A DNA stretch of 64,000 nucleotides from Bacteroidota bacterium (GTDB taxonomy: Bacteria > Bacteroidota > Bacteroidia > Bacteroidales > Dysgonomonadaceae), in NCBI GenBank assembly GCA_023388315.1, contig JAEWGM010000037.1, forward strand, positions 12,110 through 76,109, read 5' to 3'. A program made the position numbers and the translations under genes. The notes below the pieces were generated by a model. That model worked only from the letters and a program-made list of their open reading frames with translations, was not told the DNA's origin and did not search any database. Below, piece after piece: positions 1 to 8,288 of the stretch. Positions within the stretch are counted from its first letter, which is position 1, and every line of letters begins with the position of its first letter.

Positions 1-1134
1 TCGGCAGACGGATGTTTCGGCATAGGCCGCGGTTTCCAACAGCAATTCTTTGCCAATTTCCTGCTCTGCCACGGGTTTGCCTTGCATAAACCGCTCCAGT
101 TTTTGCAGGTCTTTTTCTGAATAATAGGCAATGCACTTTCCCTCACCGCCATCGCGCCCGGCACGCCCGGTTTCTTGATAGTACCCTTCCAAGCTTTTGG
201 GAATATCGTAATGAATTACGTAGCGCACGTCGGGCTTGTCAATTCCCATGCCGAAGGCAATGGTAGCGACAATCACATCGGCTTGCTCCATCAAAAACGC
301 GTCTTGGTTGGCGCTTCGGGTGGCGGCATCCATTCCCGCGTGGTAGGGCAACGCGCGGATGTCGTTGGCTTGCAGTATTTCGGCGAAATCATCCACTTTC
401 TTCCGGCTGAGGCAGTACACGATTCCCGATTTTCTGCCTTGCGAAAGAATGTATTTGATGATGTCTTTGTCTATTTTATCGGTTTTATTTTTTACTTCGT
501 AATACAAATTCGGGCGGTTGAACGATGACTTGAACAGCGCGGCATCGGTCATTCCCAGCGTTTTTTGAATATCGTGCTGCACTTTGGGAGTGGCCGTGGC
601 AGTGAGCGCGATGAGCGGCCTAACGCCTATTTCGCTCACAATGGGGCGGATGCGCCGATATTCGGGACGAAAATCGTGCCCCCATTCCGAAATACAATGC
701 GCTTCATCCACCGCGTAAAACGATATTTGAATGTTTCGCAGAAAATCGATGTTTTCTTGTTTTGTCAACGACTCAGGCGCTACGTAGAGCATTTTGGTTT
801 TGCCTTCAAGAATGTCTTTTTTCACTTCTTCAATTTCCTGTTTATTTAAGGAGGAATTCAAGAAGTGGGCTATTCCGTCTATTTCGCTGTAATTTCTCAT
901 CGCGTCCACTTGGTTTTTCATCAGCGCGATAAGCGGCGAAATAACAATGGCCGTGCCTTCCGACAACAACGCGGGAAGCTGATAGCACAGCGATTTTCCT
1001 CCGCCTGTGGGCATAAGCACAAACGTGTCTTTCCCGGCAAGGATACTGTTTATAATGGCCTCTTGACTTCCCTTAAACGTATCGAAACCGAAATATTGCT
1101 TTAGGCCTTTGTATAATTTGTTTTGTTTTTCCAT
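1..1134 (-). CDS. recQ: ATP-dependent DNA helicase RecQ (C-terminus beyond window)
   Basis: A 3'-to-5' superfamily 2 DNA helicase of recombination and fork repair. I translated the minus strand from the ATG at 1132-1134 (MEKQNKLYKGLKQYFGF). The first 378 residues are present and the rest lies left of base 1. Walker A is MPTGGGKS at about residues 41-48, and the DEAH box reads VDEAHCISEWGHDFRPEY. Motif IV/FNRPNL, a second RecA-like domain and motif VI QETGRAGRDG are also visible. The zinc-binding RQC and HRDC domains would be in the missing part. It follows clpX on the same strand after a 240 bp gap, an order common in Bacteroidota. No defect is seen in the visible part. Confidence 0.95.
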   Translation of the reverse strand, partial: MEKQNKLYKGLKQYFGFDTFKGSQEAIINSILAGKDTFVLMPTGGGKSLCYQLPALLSEGTAIVISPLIALMKNQVDAMRNYSEIDGIAHFLNSSLNKQEIEEVKKDILEGKTKMLYVAPESLTKQENIDFLRNIQISFYAVDEAHCISEWGHDFRPEYRRIRPIVSEIGVRPLIALTATATPKVQHDIQKTLGMTDAALFKSSFNRPNLYYEVKNKTDKIDKDIIKYILSQGRKSGIVYCLSRKKVDDFAEILQANDIRALPYHAGMDAATRSANQDAFLMEQADVIVATIAFGMGIDKPDVRYVIHYDIPKSLEGYYQETGRAGRDGGEGKCIAYYSEKDLQKLERFMQGKPVAEQEIGKELLLETAAYAETSVCR

Positions 1135-1174
1135 AGAAACGGCTACGAAAATAAAAAATAATTGGCAACTATGG

Positions 1175-1207
1175 TTTGTACAAAATTAACCAAGTATTTT
1201 ATATTTG
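1175..1207 (+). promoter_or_regulatory. Rightward TTTG / TATATTTG promoter in the recQ-clpX gap
   Basis: TTTG at 1175-1178 and TATATTTG at 1200-1207 are separated by 21 bases, a close match to the Bacteroidota primary sigma promoter. It points rightward, against both recQ and clpX, and no annotated plus-strand gene lies downstream. Transcription would begin near 1214 and run antisense into the 3' end of clpX. The match is seen in the sequence; activity is inference. Confidence 0.4.
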
Positions 1208-1250
1208 CAATAAAAAAAGCGAAATACATGAACTAAGGTAAGTCATAAAA

Positions 1251-1316
1251 ATGAAACGCGTGCATGGATTTATGTTAAAAATGGATTTTAGCACACGATA
1301 TTCGCCTAAAAAATAA
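1251..1316 (+). CDS. Possible 21-codon small ORF downstream of an orphan promoter
   Basis: ATG at 1251 opens a 21-codon frame, basic in composition (starting MKRVHGFMLK), that stops at 1316. It sits about 40 bases after the predicted start site of the rightward promoter at 1175-1207. An imperfect hairpin follows at about 1314-1343 (TAAGCCGCATGC against GCACACGACTTA), without a T-run. It could be a small protein, a leader peptide, the body of a small RNA, or chance. I do not recognise the peptide, and no codon-usage evidence is possible at this length. Confidence 0.15.
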   Translation: MKRVHGFMLKMDFSTRYSPKK

Positions 1317-1374
1317 GCCGCATGCAAAAATGCACACGACTTAGAAACTGTTTTGAGTTTTACGAATAATATTT

Positions 1375-2616
1375 TTATGCTACCTTCAAGTGCTGAAGGT
1401 CTGATTTTTCGAGTTTCTCCATCGCGTAATCGCGGGTTATGTGGAGTTTTTTCTTGCCTTCCGACGGCAAAGAGAACATGGCGTCAATCATGATAGCCTC
1501 CACAATAGACCGCAATCCGCGAGCGCCCAATTTAAACTCAACCGCCTTATCCACAATGTATTCATAGGCATCTTGCTCAAAAGTGAGGGCTACGCCGTCC
1601 ATATCAAACAGTTTTTGATATTGCTTAATGATGGAGTTTTTTGGCTCGGTGAGGATGCGCAGCAGCGCGTTTCTGTCAAGCGGCTCCAAATAGGTGAGAA
1701 TGGGCAAACGGCCGATGATTTCGGGAATGAGCCCGAAGGATTTCAAATCGAGCGGTGTGATGTATTTCATCAGGTTTTTTCTGTCAACGCGCGCCGTCTC
1801 GTTGCTGGCCGCGTACCCCACCACACGGGTGTTGAGGCGCTGGGCAATTTTTTTCTCAATGCCATCGAAAGCGCCGCCACAAACAAACAAAATGTTTTTG
1901 GTGTCAACGGCAATCATTCGTTGCTCGGGGTGCTTGCGCCCGCCTTGTGGCGGAACATTCACCACGGCACCTTCCAGCAACTTCAACAAGCCTTGTTGAA
2001 CGCCCTCCCCGCTCACGTCGCGCGTGATGGACGGATTGTCGCTTTTTCGGGCAATTTTGTCGATTTCATCAATGAATACAATGCCTCTTTCGGCAGCGCT
2101 CACATCGTAATCGGCTACTTGCAGCAACCGGGTGAGAATGCTCTCGATATCCTCGCCCACGTATCCGGCTTCGGTAAGCACCGTGGCATCCACAATGGTA
2201 AAAGGCACGTGCAACATTTTGGCAATTGTTCTGGCCAACAGCGTTTTACCGGTACCGGTAGCGCCCACCATAATGATGTTGGATTTCTCAATTTCCACAT
2301 CATCTTTCACGGTTTTCTGCAAAATGCGCTTGTAATGGTTGTACACCGAGACGGACAGATAACGCTTGGCATTATCTTGCCCGATAATATATTGATCTAA
2401 AAACTCTTTGATTTCCGTAGGTTTCGGCAGAGTGCTGAGCGAAATTCCCAAATCGGATTTTCCTTTGCTTTTGAACGTGTCGCTCACAATTTCGTGCGCT
2501 TGTTCGGAACACATATCGCAAATGTATCCCGTCATGCCGGAAATGAGCAAATTCACTTCGCTTTCGCTTCTTCCGCAGAAACTGCAATTGTTGCTATTGT
2601 TTGTTTTTTTAGCCAT
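1375..2616 (-). CDS. clpX: ATP-dependent Clp protease ATP-binding subunit ClpX
   Basis: AAA+ unfoldase that recognises substrates and feeds them to ClpP in the cytoplasm; 413 aa, a normal length. The N-terminal C4 zinc-binding domain uses C11, C14, C33 and C36. Walker A is GATGTGKT, the pore-1 loop GYVG is intact (EAGYVGEDIE), and Walker B is IVFIDEIDK. The RKH pore motif appears in GGRKHPEQ and the sensor-2 arginine in GARGLRSI. It starts at ATG 2616 (MAKKTNN), 93 bp after the clpP stop on the same strand. Context tig-clpP-clpX-recQ supports the call. Confidence 0.97.
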   Translation of the reverse strand: MAKKTNNSNNCSFCGRSESEVNLLISGMTGYICDMCSEQAHEIVSDTFKSKGKSDLGISLSTLPKPTEIKEFLDQYIIGQDNAKRYLSVSVYNHYKRILQKTVKDDVEIEKSNIIMVGATGTGKTLLARTIAKMLHVPFTIVDATVLTEAGYVGEDIESILTRLLQVADYDVSAAERGIVFIDEIDKIARKSDNPSITRDVSGEGVQQGLLKLLEGAVVNVPPQGGRKHPEQRMIAVDTKNILFVCGGAFDGIEKKIAQRLNTRVVGYAASNETARVDRKNLMKYITPLDLKSFGLIPEIIGRLPILTYLEPLDRNALLRILTEPKNSIIKQYQKLFDMDGVALTFEQDAYEYIVDKAVEFKLGARGLRSIVEAIMIDAMFSLPSEGKKKLHITRDYAMEKLEKSDLQHLKVA

Positions 2617-2709
2617 TTTGTGGACTGATGGATTTTTTAATTGTCGGGAGTTTCAGGTTTCGCGAAAAAAATCCGCGAACTTTTACTGAAAACCCCAAAA
2701 GCTTTATAT

Positions 2710-3393
2710 TTAGCTAATTCCTACTTTCTTTACCAACACATCGTCAACCATTCCATAGTCTTTGGCTTCCGATGCCGTCATCCAGAAATCGCGGTCGGAG
2801 TCGCGCGCCACATCTTCAATGGGTTTTCCTGAATGTTTGGAAATAATGGAGAACAGTTCTTGTTTTACTTTCGCAATTTCGCGCGCCGTAATTTCAATAT
2901 CCGATGCTTGTCCTTGCACGCCACCCAATGGTTGGTGAATCATTATGCGTGAGTGCGTGAGCGCGAAGCGCTTTTTCTCCGTGCCGGCAACCAGTATAAC
3001 GGCTGCCATGGAAGCGGCAATTCCGGTGCAAATGGTAGATACATCACTGGAAATGAACTGCATGGTGTCATAAATCCCATATCCGGCATACACCGAACCT
3101 CCGGGCGAATTGATGTAAATGGAAATATCTTTTCCGGGGTCGGCCGAATCCAAATAGAGCAATTGCGCTTGAATCACGTTGGCCGTATAGTCATCTACCT
3201 GTGTTCCCATAAAGATAATGCGGTCCATCATTAATCGCGAGAAAACGTCCATTTGCGCTACGTTCAGTTGACGTTCTTCAATAATGGTGGGTGAAATATA
3301 ACCTCCTTGGCTGGTTATTTTCATATAACTATCTAATCTGGAACCGCTCATACCTAGGTGTTTAACGGCGTATTTTCTAAAATCGTTGTTCAT
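2710..3393 (-). CDS. clpP: ATP-dependent Clp protease proteolytic subunit ClpP
   Basis: Serine peptidase that forms the proteolytic barrel partnered with ClpX. The protein is 227 aa. The catalytic triad is visible: Ser128 in GIAASMAAV, His153 in RIMIHQPLGG, and Asp202 in SDRDFWM. The oxyanion-region signature INSPGGSV is present. The N-terminus (MNNDFRKYAVKHLGMSGSRL) is about 20-30 residues longer than in E. coli and may be a processed propeptide or a Bacteroidota-type extension. It lies between tig and clpX on the same strand. The 282 bp gap to tig means it may also have its own promoter. Confidence 0.97.
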   Translation of the reverse strand: MNNDFRKYAVKHLGMSGSRLDSYMKITSQGGYISPTIIEERQLNVAQMDVFSRLMMDRIIFMGTQVDDYTANVIQAQLLYLDSADPGKDISIYINSPGGSVYAGYGIYDTMQFISSDVSTICTGIAASMAAVILVAGTEKKRFALTHSRIMIHQPLGGVQGQASDIEITAREIAKVKQELFSIISKHSGKPIEDVARDSDRDFWMTASEAKDYGMVDDVLVKKVGIS

Positions 3394-3675
3394 ATTTTCT
3401 TTTTGTTAGTGTTGAATTTTGTTTCTCCGTGTATTACTACAAATAAAGTGCCACGTTTTACAGACTGTGTTGAATAAAGAACCGCCAAAGGTTTTCTTTA
3501 TTGCTGAACAAATTTATAACGAATAATTTGAATATAAAATTAAACAACAATAAAATGTGGAGAAAACCTTCGACGGCGATACAATTATAGGATTGCAAAT
3601 TGAAGAACGAGAGACGCGAATGATGCTCTTCTGCGTCGTTTTAAGGAATTAGTCGTTTTCCTTTTCTTCTTTCTT

Positions 3676-5085
3676 CTATTCTTCTTTCGCTGCCTTCTCT
3701 TCTTCTACTTCTTTATCTTTTTCAGCTTCTTTATTCAGAAGTTCGGAGAAATCTTTAGACGCGATTTGCTCTTCCGTAATACTAATGGTTGATTTCAACC
3801 AATCGATTAATTTGTTTTCTCCCGCTCTATCGTACAAGTTGCGCAATGTTTCCTCTTTCTCCAACAAGCTCTTAACGTAGTTTTGAAGTGCTTCGGCCGG
3901 CACGTTGTTCATACCGTATTGCGCGAATTGCGCTTTGGCTACATCGGTGGCGAGTGACTCAATATCTTCCGATTCGATTTTGATGTCGTTTTTCTCCAAA
4001 ATTTGCTCTTTGGCAATATGGAATTTGAGGTCTTCGATGATTTTTGGCAAGTCTTCCTCAAGCGATTCTTCGGTTCTGTCTTCGTTCGACGCCAATAACC
4101 AACGTTTCAAAAACGCTTCGGGGAACTCCACATCTTTCATTTTTCCGAGAATCATCTCTTTAGCTTCGCTAATGAAGAGATAATCGGCATTGGGTTTGAA
4201 TTGGTTGTTAAGCGCTTCTCGGATTTTGTTTTTGAACTCTTCTTCGGAAGTGGCAACGCCTTCACCCAATACCTGATCGAAAAGTTTTTGATTCATTTCG
4301 GCTTCTTTGTAGCGGGTTACCTCGTTGATATCGAAGCGGAAGTCGGAATTGATCTCTTTCACGTTCTCTTTGGTGGTTTGCAACAGCGATGCCATTTCGG
4401 CTTCGTTGTTGTCATACGCTTTTCGGGGGTTAAATACCACGCCTTCACCCACTTTGGAACCAATAAAATTGTTTTTCGTTTCCTCATCTTTCACATACGA
4501 CGGCATTAAAATGGCATTCTCAATAACCATTCCGCCTTCTTTGTCGGCACCGTTTTCCACTTCGGTAAGGGTACCTTTCAACAAATCGGTGTCAACGGCT
4601 TCCTCTTCTATTTGCTCATACGTGCCGTAATTCTGCTTGTAGGCATCCAATTGTTTTTCCAACAAGTCGTCTTCCAACTCCACATTGTAATAAAGCAAGT
4701 TGTCGTCTTTGCCCAGCGGAAGCTCAAACTCGGGCGTGAGGCCGATATCGAATTTGAATTCAAAGTTTTCGTCTTTGTCAAAATCCATCGCGTTTTCTTC
4801 GTTTTCCACCGGCAGTGGTTCGCCCAAAATGCGCAATTTATTATCGCGGATGTAATTGTTTAATTCTTCGCCCAGCATTTTATTGATTTCCTCCACCATA
4901 ACGGCCTTGCCGTACATTTTTTGGATGAAGCTTTTGGGCACTTTTCCTTGCCTGAAACCGGGGACGTTGGCTCTTTGCCGATATTGGTTCAGCGCTTTGT
5001 CCACTTTTTCCTGATAATCTGCTTTTTCGACTTCTATAACGATGGTTCCGTTCACCTCGTCGGTTTTATTAAGGGATGTCTTCAT
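3676..5085 (-). CDS. tig: Trigger factor (ribosome-associated chaperone)
   Basis: Ribosome-bound chaperone that receives nascent chains at the exit tunnel; 469 aa. The N-terminal ribosome-binding signature reads NVPGFRQGKVPKSF (about residues 40-53). The middle region, around residues 150-250, is where the FKBP-type PPIase domain sits in E. coli, but I see little of that motif pattern, so isomerase activity is doubtful. The C-terminus is a helical, charged chaperone arm ending in a Glu/Lys tail. The first gene of the tig-clpP-clpX-recQ block, it faces away from the CPBP protease gene at 5416. Confidence 0.93.
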   Translation of the reverse strand: MKTSLNKTDEVNGTIVIEVEKADYQEKVDKALNQYRQRANVPGFRQGKVPKSFIQKMYGKAVMVEEINKMLGEELNNYIRDNKLRILGEPLPVENEENAMDFDKDENFEFKFDIGLTPEFELPLGKDDNLLYYNVELEDDLLEKQLDAYKQNYGTYEQIEEEAVDTDLLKGTLTEVENGADKEGGMVIENAILMPSYVKDEETKNNFIGSKVGEGVVFNPRKAYDNNEAEMASLLQTTKENVKEINSDFRFDINEVTRYKEAEMNQKLFDQVLGEGVATSEEEFKNKIREALNNQFKPNADYLFISEAKEMILGKMKDVEFPEAFLKRWLLASNEDRTEESLEEDLPKIIEDLKFHIAKEQILEKNDIKIESEDIESLATDVAKAQFAQYGMNNVPAEALQNYVKSLLEKEETLRNLYDRAGENKLIDWLKSTISITEEQIASKDFSELLNKEAEKDKEVEEEKAAKEE

Positions 5086-5190
5086 TAGGATGAGTTGTTT
5101 TTTTGAAAGTCGGTAAATTTCAACCGATTGTAACTGTTTTTTAAATAAGAGTGCAAAATTAGCTTTATTCTTTCAATTTGCAAAAAATAT

Positions 5191-5218
5191 TTTGTCAAGA
5201 AGTATTTTCGTATCTTTG
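5191..5218 (+). promoter_or_regulatory. Promoter for the CPBP protease operon
   Basis: TTTG at 5191-5194 and TATCTTTG at 5211-5218 lie 16 bases apart and fit the Bacteroidota -33/-7 pattern. Transcription would start near 5225. The leader would then contain the whole inverted-repeat element at 5233-5397 before the CPBP start at 5416. Confidence 0.5.
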
Positions 5219-5232
5219 CAAATTAAAAAAAT

Positions 5233-5397
5233 AATTATCCGCAAAACGTCTAAATAACTCCGCTTTTTAAAGCGGAGGTTCATGATAAGCCCCCCAAAAA
5301 GGCTTTAGCCATGATTTTCTATAGCTATAGCCCGCATTCTACACCTCCGTTGTGAAAGACAGAGTTAATAAAAAGTACCTGACGGTTTGCGGATAAT
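5233..5397. repeat. 165 bp element with 17 bp terminal inverted repeats
   Basis: ATTATCCGCAAAACGTC at 5233-5249 is the reverse complement, with one mismatch, of GACGGTTTGCGGATAAT at 5381-5397. Inside, a perfect 9 bp stem with a 2-base loop (CTCCGCTTT / AAAGCGGAG, 5258-5277) is present. The 24 bases from AACTCCGC (from about 5256) match the reverse complement of the 24 bases ending GAGTT near 5365 at 18 of 24 positions, so the element is nested and palindromic. It has no ORF. It fills most of the 330 bp between tig and the CPBP gene. It could be a MITE or a structured 5' leader. Confidence 0.6.
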
Positions 5398-5415
5398 CAC
5401 ATTAAAAAATTACCG

Positions 5416-6300
5416 ATGCGGCAAATTCTCACAAACGCCACTCCCAAGGCAAAAATATTCTATTTGTTTCTGATGCCATTGGCAGGCTTCGTGGTTCTCG
5501 CGCTGGTTTTAGGGCCTATATCGGCCATTTTCCCCGAAGCGGACAAAAGCTTATGGTATATTCATTCGGCCACGGTTCTGCAAGCAATTTTGGTGTTTCT
5601 GCTGCCGGCATATTTCGTTATCAGTCACACCACGGATAACCCTTTCAGCTATTTGAAACTGCGCAAGAAGGACGAATGGCCTCAAAAACTGGTTTTCGGC
5701 TTGTTAATGTTTGTGTTTTCCTATGCGTTTGTTGCTTTTCTGAATCAGTGGAACAAAGGCATTTCTTTTCCCGATTGGATGCAACCCATCGAGCAATGGA
5801 TGCGCGCGATGGAAGACAGCGCGTTGGAAACAACTGATGCGTTATTATCGGGAAAAACCATTCCCAAACTGATTGCCAACTTACTGGTTGTGGCAGGCGT
5901 AGCCGCGTTTACCGAAGAAGTTTTTTTTCGAGGCGCGTTACAGCAATTCATTAAGGAATGGTTAAAAAACGGGCATGCCGCCGTGTGGCTCTCGGCGCTT
6001 GTTTTTAGCGCGATACATTTTCAGTTCTACGGTTTCTTCCCCCGGTTGGCACTTGGCGCCATACTTGGGTATATTTTCTTGTACACCCGAAACTTATGGA
6101 TTGCCATTTTTGTTCATTTCATAAACAACGCGTTGGTAATTATCGCCATGTTTTTTTGGGGTGAAACAGATTGGATGGAACAAATGAATGAAACTACCAT
6201 CACTCCGCAGTTTCTTTTAACGGCACTTATCAGCTTGGCTGCCACAGTGATGCTCTTAAGAAGCTATAAACTCCGAACTTTAAAAAATTTAAGCAAATGA
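5416..6300 (+). CDS. CPBP family intramembrane glutamic endopeptidase (CAAX/Abi)
   Basis: Polytopic membrane protein, 294 aa, with about seven or eight hydrophobic segments. The Abi/CPBP motifs are intact: EEVFFRG (motif 1, EExxxR), FSAIHFQ (motif 2, FxxxH) and VHFINN (motif 3, HxxxN). Members of this family are membrane proteases related to Rce1 that cleave prenylated or other membrane proteins, or serve in peptide immunity; the substrate here is unknown. It starts at ATG 5416 and its stop overlaps the next gene by 4 bases (ATGA). A promoter is predicted at 5191-5218 with a structured leader between. Confidence 0.85.
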   Translation: MRQILTNATPKAKIFYLFLMPLAGFVVLALVLGPISAIFPEADKSLWYIHSATVLQAILVFLLPAYFVISHTTDNPFSYLKLRKKDEWPQKLVFGLLMFVFSYAFVAFLNQWNKGISFPDWMQPIEQWMRAMEDSALETTDALLSGKTIPKLIANLLVVAGVAAFTEEVFFRGALQQFIKEWLKNGHAAVWLSALVFSAIHFQFYGFFPRLALGAILGYIFLYTRNLWIAIFVHFINNALVIIAMFFWGETDWMEQMNETTITPQFLLTALISLAATVMLLRSYKLRTLKNLSK

Positions 6301-6884
6301 TTCAAATACAACATACCATATTATCTGACGATATTTTTGAAGAAGAGTTCATCTGCCATCTTTGCAAATGCAAAGGACAATGCTGTGTGGAGGGCGAATC
6401 GGGCGCTCCGCTCACGCCGGAAGAATATGAGCAAATAAACGAAATATTGCCCATCATTCGCGACGATTTATCGCCCAAAGCACAAGAACTGATCGACAAA
6501 CAAGGCATCGCTTATACCGATTACGATGGCGAGTTGGTCACATCCATTGTCAATGGCGAGGAATGCGTGTTCACTTATTTCGATGAGAACGGTGTGTGCA
6601 AATGCGCCATCGACACGGCATACCGCGAAGGCCGCATTTCGGTTCAGAAACCTATTTCGTGTCATTTATATCCCATTCGATTGCAAGAATACAACGACTT
6701 CACGGCCGTGAACTACCATCGGTGGTCCATTTGCCAACCCGCCGTTAAATTGGGCCGAAAAGAAGGCATTCCGCTCTATCGTTTTCTAAAAGAACCGCTT
6801 ATCCGAAAATTCGGCGAAGAATGGTATCAAGAAGTGTGCGAAGCAGCGAAGTTGTTGAAGAGCAAAGAGAACAGTGAGCAATAA
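6297..6884 (+). CDS. DUF3109 family cysteine-rich protein
   Basis: A 195 aa cytoplasmic protein of the DUF3109 family, whose function is not established. The N-terminal cysteine cluster is CHLCKCKGQCC (about residues 20-30), followed by further cysteines in EECVFTY, GVCKCAID, ISCHLYPIR and SICQPAV. The arrangement resembles YkgJ-type metal-binding proteins, so zinc or Fe-S binding is likely by inference. The start overlaps the CPBP stop by 4 bases, so the two genes are translationally coupled. The sequence itself gives no link to the protease's activity. Confidence 0.75.
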   Translation: MIQIQHTILSDDIFEEEFICHLCKCKGQCCVEGESGAPLTPEEYEQINEILPIIRDDLSPKAQELIDKQGIAYTDYDGELVTSIVNGEECVFTYFDENGVCKCAIDTAYREGRISVQKPISCHLYPIRLQEYNDFTAVNYHRWSICQPAVKLGRKEGIPLYRFLKEPLIRKFGEEWYQEVCEAAKLLKSKENSEQ

Positions 6885-6920
6885 GCGCTGGGCGTTGAGC
6901 ATTGAGCGTAGAGCGTAGAC
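6885..6920 (+). repeat. Short-period degenerate repeat after DUF3109
   Basis: The bases just after the stop codon repeat a GCGTTGAGC / ATTGAGCGTAGAGC motif with a period of about 7-8. Similar low-complexity runs with different units occur near 20879-20910, 34818-34845 and 55075-55172. No coding or clear regulatory role is visible. The rest of the gap to 7115 is AT-rich and carries the possible -7 box at 7063. Confidence 0.3.
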
Positions 6921-7062
6921 AATTTTTCTCTCCCTCGCCCACTCACCCACGCTCCCACTCCAAAGCTTCCATTTCAATCTATTCCTCCATTTTCCACTTT
7001 ATCAAATTTGTTAAAGAATATTTTTAACCTCACAAAATTATATTACCAAAAAAATAATCTCT

Positions 7063-7070
7063 TATATTTG
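7063..7070 (+). promoter_or_regulatory. Possible -7 box for the five-gene radical SAM operon
   Basis: TATATTTG at 7063-7070 matches TAnnTTTG. No clear TTTG lies 19-23 bases upstream. Transcription would start near 7077, about 40 bases before the first candidate ATG. Confidence 0.35.
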
Positions 7071-7115
7071 ACTTATTGAAGCATCGCTTAACGTGAGTTT
7101 TTGGATGCAGGAAGA

Positions 7116-8288
7116 ATGCAAATAACTGACAGAAAACAGCTTATGGAAATAAAGCCACTAATTCTTGATAACATCAAAAACCGTTCGGAAAAAGAGTTTG
7201 AACCGTATTATCTCTACGATACACAAAAAATAAGACAGCAATGCCAGCAATTTCACGCGCTAGCTTATCCCGAAAAATCGATTCATTTTGCAACGATGGC
7301 AAATAACCATCCTGAGTTTCTTCGGATTGTTAAAGAAGAAGGAATTCGTGTTTTTGTTAACTCTTTGTTGCATTTGGATGCTGTTTCGTGTGCCGGATTT
7401 GAAGCCGAAGAAATTATATTTACCTCTTCAGGATTGACCGAAAAAGTAATGAAAATAATTGCAAAACAGGAAGTTCAAGTAAACTTGGATTCGCCTATGC
7501 AACTGGAGCGTTGGACGAAATTATTTCCGGATAAGAAGGTTGGAATACGTTGTAATATTGGCAATTCCGTTCGCCCGTTTGCCACGCACGCCGGATTTTT
7601 TATTGGCGAAAACAGCCGATTGGGTTTTACTGAAAACGAAATAAGAGACATTCCGAATAAATCGAAAATTTGCGGACTCCACCTTTATGCGGGGACCGAT
7701 ATTTTTAATGTGGACTATTTTATGAATTGCTATCGCGAACTCATCCGCTTTGCCGATTATTTTCCCGAGCTGGAGTACCTGAATATGGGCGGCGGCTTCG
7801 GAGTTGCCGAAAATGGCGGCGAAATGTTTGATTTTAACGAGTACAATTTACGCTTAACCGAATTGATGGAAAAAGCATCGAAGCACACTAAAAAAAGGCT
7901 GAAATTAATTTTAGAACCGGGCAGAATTATTGGCGGAGAAGCCGGATATTTTGTGTGCTGCGTTACCGATATTAAACATCGGGGAGACAAACGGCTGATT
8001 GGTGTAAACGCTTCTACAGTTCAGTTTTCACGTCCTTTGCTCTATCCCGATATAGCGAAACATCCGGTTTTGGTGGTTCGAAACGGAGCTGTCATAAACG
8101 AATCGGAAACCGTTTGCTCCACTATTTTTGGCTGCTCTACCTACTCGCGCGATATTTTCCGCGAAAACGTTCAACTTCCTGTGATTGAGCCCGGAGATAC
8201 GCTTCTGTTTTGCAACGCCGGATCCTACTCGGCATCCACCTACCTGCATTTTCTTGGCTTTCCCAAACCCGATGAGTTTTTCGTATGA
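7116..8288 (+). CDS. Fold-type III PLP decarboxylase homologue lacking the PLP lysine
   Basis: Resembles diaminopimelate/ornithine decarboxylases (alanine-racemase-like barrel plus beta domain). Numbering is for the 390 aa form starting at ATG 7116; ATG 7143 and TTG 7101 are alternatives. Family features kept are His189 in GLHLYAG, GGGFG at 225-229, EPGR at 267-270, the cross-subunit Cys340 in FGCSTYSRDIF and Tyr371 in GSYSAS. The lysine that binds PLP, normally in a FAxKANxNP motif, is Met61 here: IHFATMANNHPEF. The codon ATG at 7296-7298 is unambiguous in this sequence. It may be a non-decarboxylating binding protein, or an enzyme using another chemistry. First of five overlapping genes; its stop overlaps the next start (ATGA). 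Confidence 0.75.
   Translation: MQITDRKQLMEIKPLILDNIKNRSEKEFEPYYLYDTQKIRQQCQQFHALAYPEKSIHFATMANNHPEFLRIVKEEGIRVFVNSLLHLDAVSCAGFEAEEIIFTSSGLTEKVMKIIAKQEVQVNLDSPMQLERWTKLFPDKKVGIRCNIGNSVRPFATHAGFFIGENSRLGFTENEIRDIPNKSKICGLHLYAGTDIFNVDYFMNCYRELIRFADYFPELEYLNMGGGFGVAENGGEMFDFNEYNLRLTELMEKASKHTKKRLKLILEPGRIIGGEAGYFVCCVTDIKHRGDKRLIGVNASTVQFSRPLLYPDIAKHPVLVVRNGAVINESETVCSTIFGCSTYSRDIFRENVQLPVIEPGDTLLFCNAGSYSASTYLHFLGFPKPDEFFV

Noticed and set aside
1441..2400. Long plus-strand open frame (319 codons) antisense to clpX
   Set aside because: It mirrors the clpX codons and has no recognisable protein features; clpX is certain on the other strand.
3394..3675. Terminator or small RNA between tig and clpP
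   Set aside because: Only weak pairing (GACGC with GCGTC) and no T-run on the minus strand; the stretch is AT-rich spacer.
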